Of a DNA stretch of 5,147 nucleotides, positions 1-5,147 are shown piece by piece. Source of the stretch: Blastocatellia bacterium (GTDB lineage Bacteria; Acidobacteriota; Blastocatellia; Chloracidobacteriales; JADJPF01); NCBI GenBank assembly GCA_016789295.1, contig JAEUQL010000312.1:1-5147 (forward strand). The letters are read 5' to 3'. The stretch's first letter is position 1; each line of letters starts with the position of its first letter. The notes beneath the pieces are model-generated. The model saw nothing but the letters and a program-made list of their open reading frames with translations, did not search any database and was not told where the DNA came from. The position numbers and the translations under genes were made by a program.

Positions 1-1358
1 CAAGTGCAAAAGCTTCATTATCAACAGTTATCCTAAAAGGAACGAAAAGAGAAGAAGTAGAAAAGTACAAAGAGAGAGTTAAAGAACTAGAAGAACAAGT
101 GGAAACATTAGAATCAGAGATAAGTCAAAAGAGCGGACAATACAGAGCACAGATACAAGCTATCAACTTAGAAAATGTGACAAAAGCAGTACCAGAAAAA
201 GCTTTACTGGTAGAGTTTACTTCTTATCAGCCTTATGATGCAAAAAAGGATAAACTCGAACCAAATCGATATGCGGTCTATACTCTAGATAATAAAGGAA
301 AAGTGGGATGGGCAGATCTGGGAGAAGTAAAAGAGATCGATAGGCTTGCAGGAGAATTTAGAGACAGATTGAAGGGTAAAAAAAACAGTAGGGTTATGTC
401 ACAGAAGCTCTATCAAAAACTGATGAAGCCAATAGTAGAAATAGCAGGAAAGAGAGAAAGATTGTTTTTGTCACCAGACGGTTCTCTCAACTTGATACCA
501 TTTGCAGCACTATTAGACAGCAAAGGTAAGTATCTAGTAGAGAAGTACAAATTGACCTATCTTACAAGTGGAAGAGATCTACTAAGGTTACAAGCTAAAA
601 CAGAGAGTGGCCAAACAGCCTTCATATTTGCAAACCCAGACTATGGGCAGGGAGAGGGGTTAATACTGAAAGGTAGGAAGTTTACAGCACTGAAGAGACT
701 CCCAGCTACAGCAGAAGAAGGTAAAAGTATCAAGATGATACTCAAACAAGCAGAGCTACGAATGGATAGGGAAGCAACAGAAAGTAGCATTAAACAGGTT
801 TCTAGACCAGAGATCCTACACATTGCAACACACGGCTACTTTATGGAAGATCTAGAGAGAAAAAATGTGGAAGAGAGTAGGATTTTGGTACAACAAAACA
901 GTCAGGATATAGATATAGAGAAAGAAAAGAAAGAAAACCCATTACTGCGGTCATATCTGTTCTTTGCAGGAGCAAACGAAGGAGGAGATAAAGAGAGCGA
1001 TGGAACGCTAACAGCTTTGGAAGCAGCAAATTTGGATCTTTTGGGAACAAAACTGGTAGTGTTGTCAGCTTGTGACACAGCCGTAGGAGAAGCAAAGAAT
1101 GGAGAAGGGGTATATGGACTGAGAAGAGCACTGGTATTAGCAGGAAGTGAAAGCCAGATGATGAGCTTGTGGCAAGTATCAGACAAAGCAACCAAAGAGT
1201 TGATGGTTGACTACTACACAAAACTCAAAGCAGGAGAAGGAAGGAGTGATGCTTTGCAGAATGTACAATTGAAGATGTTGCACAGCAAGCAATACAGCCA
1301 TCCATACTACTGGGCTAGTTTCATTCAATCTGGCCAGTGGGCTAAGTTAGAAAGATAG
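1..1358 (+). CDS. CHAT-domain cysteine protease, C-terminal part (5' truncated, probably a TPR-CHAT protein)
   Basis: The frame is open from the first full codon at position 3 to TAG at 1356-1358, giving 451 visible residues. The GTG at 99 is therefore an internal valine and not a supported start. The visible part begins with a linker (A-S-L-S-T-V-I-L-K-G-T) like those that follow TPR repeats in TPR-CHAT proteins, then a charged coiled coil. A complete CHAT domain follows (caspase HetF associated with TPRs, clan CD). Visible signatures are LFLSPDGSLNLIPFAALL (about 465-518), YLTSGRDLLRL, IATHGYF with catalytic His at 831-833, GTLTALEA, VLSACDTAVG with catalytic Cys at 1071-1073, GVYGLRRALVLAGS, and the terminal YYWASFIQSGQW. 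Both dyad residues are present, so the enzyme is probably active. Family knowledge: CHAT proteases cleave partner proteins and serve in signalling, cell death or defence (for example Craspase). The substrate here is unknown. Arginine codons are nearly all AGA/AGG, unlike the downstream genes. No signal peptide can be assessed because the N-terminus is missing. Confidence 0.93.
   Translation, partial: SAKASLSTVILKGTKREEVEKYKERVKELEEQVETLESEISQKSGQYRAQIQAINLENVTKAVPEKALLVEFTSYQPYDAKKDKLEPNRYAVYTLDNKGKVGWADLGEVKEIDRLAGEFRDRLKGKKNSRVMSQKLYQKLMKPIVEIAGKRERLFLSPDGSLNLIPFAALLDSKGKYLVEKYKLTYLTSGRDLLRLQAKTESGQTAFIFANPDYGQGEGLILKGRKFTALKRLPATAEEGKSIKMILKQAELRMDREATESSIKQVSRPEILHIATHGYFMEDLERKNVEESRILVQQNSQDIDIEKEKKENPLLRSYLFFAGANEGGDKESDGTLTALEAANLDLLGTKLVVLSACDTAVGEAKNGEGVYGLRRALVLAGSESQMMSLWQVSDKATKELMVDYYTKLKAGEGRSDALQNVQLKMLHSKQYSHPYYWASFIQSGQWAKLER
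57..122 (+). other. Coiled-coil linker segment preceding the CHAT domain
   Basis: In the CHAT protein frame, V, Y, V, L, V, L and I fall at codons 57, 66, 78, 87, 99, 108 and 120. Their spacing is 3-4-3-4-3-4, an unbroken a/d heptad pattern over three heptads, with Glu, Lys and Arg filling the other positions. This is the usual place for a helical linker between TPR repeats and the CHAT domain, so it may mediate dimerisation or pack against the TPR superhelix. The pattern is seen directly; the role is inferred. Confidence 0.6.
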
Positions 1359-1376
1359 AGGTCAATCTTTTTCTTT
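1349..1376 (+). terminator. Possible weak terminator-like hairpin overlapping the CHAT gene stop
   Basis: AGAAAGAT (1349-1356) can pair with ATCTTTTT (1365-1372), giving eight pairs including one G-T wobble around an 8-base loop. A T-rich run continues to 1376. Only one pair is G-C, and the T-run is itself the 3' arm, so this is a poor intrinsic terminator and may simply be AT-rich sequence. It is listed because it is the only candidate between the CHAT gene and asnB. Confidence 0.2.
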
Positions 1377-1385
1377 GCTGAATCT

Positions 1386-1419
1386 GTAGTATCATCTCTG
1401 CAGCAAATTAGAGATCTAC
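1386..1419 (+). promoter_or_regulatory. Bulged inverted repeat in the leader of the asparagine synthase gene
   Basis: GTAG (1386-1389) pairs with CTAC (1416-1419), and ATCTCT (1394-1399) pairs with AGAGAT (1410-1415). The two stems stack directly on the 3' side and are separated by a 4-base bulge (TATC) on the 5' side. The loop is about 10 bases. No T-tract follows, so it is not an intrinsic terminator. It ends 7 bases before the Shine-Dalgarno-like GGTGAT, so as RNA structure or protein-binding site it could affect asnB expression. That role is inferred, and an inverted repeat of this size could arise by chance. Confidence 0.25.
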
Positions 1420-1426
1420 GACTGTT

Positions 1427-1432
1427 GGTGAT
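1427..1432 (+). promoter_or_regulatory. Ribosome binding site of the asparagine synthase gene
   Basis: GGTGAT matches the 3' part of the AGGAGGTGAT Shine-Dalgarno complement and lies 9 bases before the ATG at 1442. This supports that start, which the protein chemistry already demands because Cys must be residue 2. Confidence 0.55.
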
Positions 1433-1441
1433 GCTTACGCT

Positions 1442-3343
1442 ATGTGTGGAATCTGCGGGATTTTAGGAAATGCTGACAAAGAGATTGTTGCAAAGATGCT
1501 CGATCTCATAGCGCACCGAGGACCAGATGATTCTGGCATATACATTGGCCAGATTGAAGGTTCAAAACGTGTAGGTTTGGGTCACAGGAGGCTGTCGATA
1601 ATAGACCTTTCACCATCTGGCCATCAACCTATGTCTTTTGCAGAAGAGAGTTTGTGGCTGGTCTATAATGGTGAAATTTACAACTTTCACGAGATAAAAG
1701 CTGAGCTGGAGCTTCTTGGCCACAGATTTCGTTCGAAAACAGACTCAGAAGTAATACTTGCAGCATACAAAGAATGGGGAGAGAAATCGGTTGAGAAGTT
1801 CAATGGAATGTTTGCCTTTGCACTTTGGGACGCGCCAAAGCAGAAACTCTTTGCTGCTCGTGACAGGCTTGGAATTAAGCCATTCTATTACACTGAGTCA
1901 CCACAGGGCTTTGCCTTCGCTTCGGAAGTTAAGGCTCTACTTGCTATAGAGGGAGTAGAGAAAACACTCGACCTAAATGCTCTTCATCAATACCTTACAT
2001 TTCTTTGGGTACCAGATCCGAAGACGATGTTTAAGGGTATCTACAAGCTTCCACCGGCACATTATTTGACATATCAGCACGGCAAGATAGAGATAAAAGA
2101 GTACTGGGATATTAGATTTGAGGAAGATAGAAATAGAGGTGAAGCCGAATGGGCTGAGCTTTTGCGGGAGTCTCTTAGAAAAGCTGTAGCAAGCCAGATG
2201 ATAAGCGATGTTCCATTAGGAGCTTTTCTGTCAGGTGGAGTAGATTCATCTAGCATAGTTGCATTGATGACAGAGCTTTCTAGCAACCCTGTACACACTT
2301 ACACGGTAGGTTTCAAAACTGCAGATCTGGCATATGACATCATTCCCGATGATGTGCGCTATGCACGCGAAGTTGGCAAATTGTTTGAAACCAGTTACAA
2401 CGAGGCAGAGCTTGAACCAGAAGTCTTTGACCTACTGCCCAAATTGATCTGGCACATGGACGAACCAATTGCAGACCCAGCAATAATTACAAGCTATCTG
2501 ATATGCCGCTCTGCACGACAGACACTTACAGTACTTTTGAGTGGGATGGGTGGAGATGAGGTATTTGCTGGTTATCCACGACATCTAGCTGTTAGGCTAG
2601 CTGATATATACAACTTCTTTCCAAGCGTCTTGACAGACTCTTTTGTCTCCTTACTTCCAGCTTCCAGACCAGGCCCGCTCAATGCAGTCTTTCGTAACAT
2701 CAACAAACTTGCAAAATCTGCTGCAATGCCGTTTCATAACCGCTATTTGGGCTATGGTACCTATTTTACAGACCAAGAGAAAGCTGCTCTGTACAGTGGA
2801 GATTTTCAAAAACTCCTGTTAGGCTTTGATGCTTACGAGCAGCACAGAAAGTTCTATTCCAGAGCCTCCAACGCTCACTGGATCAATCAGATGCTCTATA
2901 TAGACTTAAAGCTCTTTCTGCCATGTCTAAACCTGACCTACACAGACAAAACAAGTATGGCTTCTTCTCTTGAAGTACGTGTCCCATTTCTAGACCACAA
3001 GTTGGTAGAACTTGCAGCACAGATACCAGCAGAGCTTAAGTTGCGACGATTTACGCGAAAGTATATACTCAAACGCGCTGTTGAACCGTTGCTACCAAAA
3101 TCGATAATACACCGCAAAAAAGCTGGTTTTAGTGCTCCACTCAGAGCATGGCTTAGAAGAGACTTTGCTGAAATGGTGGAAGAGACATTATCAACAGAAA
3201 CGGTAAAAGCGCGTGGGCTTTTTGATCCGAAAGAGATAAGGCGATTGATAGATGCTAACAACTCAGGACGCGAAGACAATAGCCTGAAAATCTTTCAACT
3301 TCTAACTTTGGAACTCTGGCAGCAAAGATTTTTGGATAATTAG
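1442..3343 (+). CDS. asnB: Asparagine synthase (glutamine-hydrolysing), glycan-cluster type
   Basis: The 633-residue protein is full length for the family. The start is fixed by M-C-G-I-C-G: removal of Met exposes Cys2, the N-terminal nucleophile that hydrolyses glutamine. The class II amidotransferase domain spans about residues 2-215, with HRGPDDSG (25-32), GLGHRRLSIIDLS (45-57), NGEIYN (76-81) and GMFAFALWD (122-130). The ATP-pyrophosphatase synthetase domain spans about 237-629, with the PP-loop SGGVDSS (264-270), SGMGGDEVFAGY (367-378) and EVRVPFLDHK (511-520). Family reaction: ammonia from glutamine is channelled to a carboxylate activated by ATP as an acyl-adenylate, classically aspartate. 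The segment NLTYTDKTSMASS (497-509) is, from memory, the variant seen in asparagine synthases of polysaccharide clusters. With a methyltransferase and GT39 gene downstream, the physiological substrate may be a sugar acid or another carboxylate instead of aspartate (inference). The protein is cytosolic. It is probably the first gene of the operon, and no catalytic residue appears lost. Confidence 0.95.
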   Translation: MCGICGILGNADKEIVAKMLDLIAHRGPDDSGIYIGQIEGSKRVGLGHRRLSIIDLSPSGHQPMSFAEESLWLVYNGEIYNFHEIKAELELLGHRFRSKTDSEVILAAYKEWGEKSVEKFNGMFAFALWDAPKQKLFAARDRLGIKPFYYTESPQGFAFASEVKALLAIEGVEKTLDLNALHQYLTFLWVPDPKTMFKGIYKLPPAHYLTYQHGKIEIKEYWDIRFEEDRNRGEAEWAELLRESLRKAVASQMISDVPLGAFLSGGVDSSSIVALMTELSSNPVHTYTVGFKTADLAYDIIPDDVRYAREVGKLFETSYNEAELEPEVFDLLPKLIWHMDEPIADPAIITSYLICRSARQTLTVLLSGMGGDEVFAGYPRHLAVRLADIYNFFPSVLTDSFVSLLPASRPGPLNAVFRNINKLAKSAAMPFHNRYLGYGTYFTDQEKAALYSGDFQKLLLGFDAYEQHRKFYSRASNAHWINQMLYIDLKLFLPCLNLTYTDKTSMASSLEVRVPFLDHKLVELAAQIPAELKLRRFTRKYILKRAVEPLLPKSIIHRKKAGFSAPLRAWLRRDFAEMVEETLSTETVKARGLFDPKEIRRLIDANNSGREDNSLKIFQLLTLELWQQRFLDN

Positions 3344-3360
3344 CAGCAAGACAGTTGAAG

Positions 3361-3394
3361 GGTTCTATTTTAAGAAAGTTGTTTTTTCTGAACC
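3361..3394 (+). promoter_or_regulatory. Bulged inverted repeat between asnB and the methyltransferase gene
   Basis: GGTTC (3361-3365) pairs with GAACC (3390-3394). Inside it AGAAAG (3373-3378) pairs with TTTTCT (3384-3389), with one G-T wobble and a 5-base loop. The 3' arms are contiguous, and the 5' arms are separated by a 7-base bulge. No T-tract follows on the + strand, so an intrinsic terminator is unlikely. Possible roles are an RNA-processing or mRNA-stability element that sets relative expression in the operon, or no role at all. Confidence 0.25.
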
Positions 3395-3421
3395 TGACTA
3401 TGTCACCAAATTGATAAAAAG

Positions 3422-4324
3422 TTGAAAGAATTGGCCGTGAGTAGTGAGAACTTAAAGTCACAGATAAGAAACTTCTGGAATGAAAACCCTTGTGGAAGCA
3501 AGTTTGCGAAGGTTGAAGTTGGGTCGAAGGAGTTTTTTGATCAAGTAGAGCAGCATAGGTATTTGACCGAGTGGCACATACCAGAAATGCTAAACTTTCC
3601 TGCTTGGGCTGGAAAGAAAGTTTTAGAGGTTGGTTGTGGACTTGGCACCGATGCTATCAGTTTTGCTCGTGCAGGAGCCAAATACACAGGAATTGACTTG
3701 ACACCTCGTTCAATAGAACTTGTCAAAAGAAGATTTTTGCAAGAAAACCTTTCTGCAGACCTACAAGTAGCAGATGCAGAGACCCTTCCTTTCGATGACA
3801 ATACTTTTGATCTAACTTATTCACACGGGGTTTTACATCATACTCCAAATACTCATCAGGCTATCAATGAGCTTCATCGTGTGTTAAAACCAGGTGGCAA
3901 AGCTATGGTGATGCTCTATCACAAACATTCTTACAACTACTACGGAAATATCATGCTTTTTCGAAAGCTTGGCGCAAAGATACTCTACTATGATTGGGGT
4001 CCAGAACTTGTAAATAGAGTTACAGGTGAAGACCTTGCTGCTTTGAAACGTCTGCAGAGTGACTTGAGACAAAATCCCAGAAAATTCTTCTCTTCAGAGG
4101 AATTTCTCAATCAAAATACAGATGGTGCAGGAAATCCTTTAGCGAAAGTTTACACAAGAGAAGAAGGAAAACAACTTTTTGCGAAATTCTCAGAGGTAGA
4201 TACTGAGGTGCGATTTCTTAACAAAAGATGGATTCCTCTGCTAGGTCGCTTCTTACCACGCTCGCTTGAATCTCCTATGTCCAAGCTTTGGGGTTGGCAT
4301 CTATGGATAATAGGTAGAAAGTAA
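3422..4324 (+). CDS. Class I SAM-dependent methyltransferase (Methyltransf_11 / UbiE-like fold)
   Basis: About 300 residues. The N-terminus has FWNENPCGSKFA (18-29), typical of methyltransferases in surface-glycan clusters. The Rossmann core shows motif I VLEVGCGLGTD (67-77, SAM-binding glycine loop), GIDLTP (90-95, with the acidic residue for the ribose hydroxyls), DAETLPFDDNTFDLTYSHGVLHH (118-140, motif II and post-II) and LHRVLKPGGKAMVMLYHK (151-168, motif III). The C-terminal cap, about 170-300, ends in a GWHLWIIGRK tail. It should transfer a methyl group from SAM to a small molecule, plausibly a sugar or lipid-linked glycan intermediate given its neighbours; the acceptor cannot be read from sequence. 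The start is uncertain. An in-frame TGA lies at 3395-3397, and below it the candidates are TTG 3422, TTG 3431 and GTG 3437. None has a strong Shine-Dalgarno, and only weak purines (3425-3430) precede GTG 3437. The TAA stop overlaps the next gene's ATG by one base. Cytosolic, with no signal peptide. Confidence 0.9.
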   Translation: MKELAVSSENLKSQIRNFWNENPCGSKFAKVEVGSKEFFDQVEQHRYLTEWHIPEMLNFPAWAGKKVLEVGCGLGTDAISFARAGAKYTGIDLTPRSIELVKRRFLQENLSADLQVADAETLPFDDNTFDLTYSHGVLHHTPNTHQAINELHRVLKPGGKAMVMLYHKHSYNYYGNIMLFRKLGAKILYYDWGPELVNRVTGEDLAALKRLQSDLRQNPRKFFSSEEFLNQNTDGAGNPLAKVYTREEGKQLFAKFSEVDTEVRFLNKRWIPLLGRFLPRSLESPMSKLWGWHLWIIGRK

Positions 4325-4326
4325 TG
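4312..4326 (+). promoter_or_regulatory. Stop-start overlap (TAATG) with upstream AGG, translational coupling site
   Basis: The methyltransferase stop TAA (4322-4324) shares its last A with the ATG (4324-4326) of the membrane glycosyltransferase. A short AGG (4312-4314) sits 9 bases before that ATG. This geometry allows ribosomes that terminate on the methyltransferase to reinitiate, which would keep the two products at linked levels. The overlap is read directly; coupling is the usual interpretation. Confidence 0.55.
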
Positions 4327-5147
4327 AGTTTCAAGCAGAAAGCCAAACTTTTAATAGAATCGTTTGAAGTTCCTATTGAGACTGACATAATCGAACCTGC
4401 AACCAAAGTTATAATGGCTGTGGGTATATTTCTGTGTGCTATCCTCTTTCGCTATGGACACTATCAAGATCTGATCCCAATGGTAGCCTATGGCAAGCAG
4501 GATTTTTCAGGTATTACTGCTCAACACGAAACTACAGCTTCTGCAATATTAAAAGATGGTGTGCAGGCCATTTTTCCTTCAGAATGGCGAGACAAGACCG
4601 ATACCAGCCTCATTCAATATCCCCCTGGCTATGGACTGATGCTCAGTGCCATTTACTATGTAAACGGTAGAGATCCATCAGGTGTGCAGTTTGTTCAAGG
4701 CATACTAGGCTCTATAGCTGCTGTGTTGGTCTTTCTGATTGCTCTGGAGATATTCAATCGATATGTAGCATTGATTGCTGGGCTAGCCACTGCCATTTCA
4801 CACCATTTAGCCTACTACTCAATGCTGATGATTCCCGATGGAGTAGTTCCTGTCTTTACACTTGCAGGAACATACTTTTTTATCCGTGCATTTAAGGTTT
4901 CTTGGGACAAAGATAAAGGCTATTTAGAGTTGGCATTAGCAGGTCTGTTTTATGGACTATCTTGCTGGATAAGAGCAAATGTACTGTTAGTATGGGTTTT
5001 TTTGGGGCTGGTGCTACTGATTTCGCGAAGCTATCTTGTTGATCCTCTCAAGCGTGTTGCTCTGCTCACTTTTATACTGCTACTTGTTATCTCACCTCTA
5101 ACAGTTAGAAATTATCTAATATATGATGAGTTTATTCCGATATCTAT
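4324..5147 (+). CDS. GT39/ArnT-like polytopic membrane glycosyltransferase, N-terminal part (3' truncated)
   Basis: The frame is open from ATG 4324 to the right edge, giving 274 visible residues of a protein normally about 450-600 long. After a charged cytoplasmic N-terminus (1-27), hydrophobic segments lie at about 28-43, 104-112 (weak), 122-142, 146-166, 173-189, 202-214, 219-234 and 245-260. This matches the multi-span fold of the PMT/ArnT superfamily (GT-C fold). The first extracytoplasmic loop (about 44-100) holds D60, H68 and E69 followed by an A-x-x-L-K-D-G stretch, then QYPPGYGLML (98-107). The latter resembles the Y-P-P-G-Y/F loop of GT39 proteins. R-N-Y (262-264) with F-I-P-I-S (270-274) recalls the R-N-Y...F-x-P motif of these families. 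Family role: transfer of a sugar from a polyprenyl-phosphate donor to an acceptor on the outer face of the inner membrane. The acceptor here may be the glycan modified by the upstream enzymes. The usual D-E pair of the first loop is not clear, so the catalytic Asp/Glu assignment is uncertain. Confidence 0.82.
   Translation, partial: MSFKQKAKLLIESFEVPIETDIIEPATKVIMAVGIFLCAILFRYGHYQDLIPMVAYGKQDFSGITAQHETTASAILKDGVQAIFPSEWRDKTDTSLIQYPPGYGLMLSAIYYVNGRDPSGVQFVQGILGSIAAVLVFLIALEIFNRYVALIAGLATAISHHLAYYSMLMIPDGVVPVFTLAGTYFFIRAFKVSWDKDKGYLELALAGLFYGLSCWIRANVLLVWVFLGLVLLISRSYLVDPLKRVALLTFILLLVISPLTVRNYLIYDEFIPIS

Noticed and set aside
99..101. GTG as the start codon of the CHAT protein
   Set aside because: The frame stays open to the left edge, and the upstream 32 codons encode the coiled-coil heptads and a TPR-CHAT linker, so GTG 99 is an internal Val.
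841..1221. Long open frame on the - strand inside the CHAT gene
   Set aside because: It translates to a Leu/Ser-rich low-complexity peptide, as expected from the complement of a purine-rich coding strand. The + strand product has clear family motifs.
1375..1393. TTGCTG and TAGTAT as a possible -35/-10 promoter pair for asnB
   Set aside because: The spacing is only about 7 bases, far short of the usual 16-18, and no better pair was found in the gap.
2572..2580. TTATCCACG, a near-match to the DnaA box, with TTATCAACA at 18-26 and 3188-3196
   Set aside because: The three sites are scattered through coding sequence with no clustering or AT-rich unwinding element, so no origin is supported.
3186..3197. 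12-base direct repeat (CATTATCAACAG) also found at 16-27
   Set aside because: The two copies lie in unrelated genes in coding sequence, with no extended similarity or mobile-element features. Probably chance.
2938..3279. 113-codon open frame on the - strand inside asnB
   Set aside because: It is antisense to the conserved ATP-pyrophosphatase domain and has no recognisable domain or ribosome binding site.
4434..4670. 78-codon + strand open frame in another phase inside the GT39-like gene
   Set aside because: The overlapping frame from 4324 encodes a membrane protein with family motifs across this region. The shorter frame has none and is rich in Cys, Trp and Ser.

Overview
The window carries four genes, all on the + strand. 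They are the 3' end of a CHAT-domain cysteine protease gene (1-1358), a complete glutamine-dependent asparagine synthase gene (1442-3343), a complete class I SAM-dependent methyltransferase gene (3422-4324), and the 5' end of a polytopic GT39/ArnT-like glycosyltransferase gene (4324-5147). Gaps are short (83 and 78 bases, then a 1-base overlap), so no stretch over 300 bases lacks a gene. No RNA gene, insertion sequence, CRISPR array or attachment site was found.

The organism is a bacterium with moderate-to-low GC, about 40-45% by eye. TPR-CHAT proteins of this kind are common in cyanobacteria, Acidobacteriota and other bacteria with large genomes. Clusters of asparagine synthase, methyltransferase and GT39 genes are typical of surface-polysaccharide loci. 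The mix fits an Acidobacteriota or cyanobacterial lineage, but nothing in the window settles the phylum.

Region by region, 1-1358 encodes a coiled-coil helix followed by a full CHAT domain with its His/Cys dyad. The frame is open through the left edge, so the N-terminal part, probably TPR repeats, lies outside. From 1442 onward there is a likely operon for a cell-surface glycan or glycolipid: an amidotransferase that may amidate a sugar acid or make asparagine, a small-molecule or sugar methyltransferase, and a membrane glycosyltransferase using a polyprenyl-phosphate-linked sugar. The last two genes overlap and are probably translationally coupled. Both intergenic gaps can fold into bulged hairpins, but neither is a convincing terminator.

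Most of the window looks like ordinary accessory content. The points most worth a second look are the intact CHAT protease with a perfect heptad linker, its purine-rich AGA/AGG-biased codon use compared with its neighbours, and the glycan-type asparagine synthase. No wholly new system can be demonstrated from this window.
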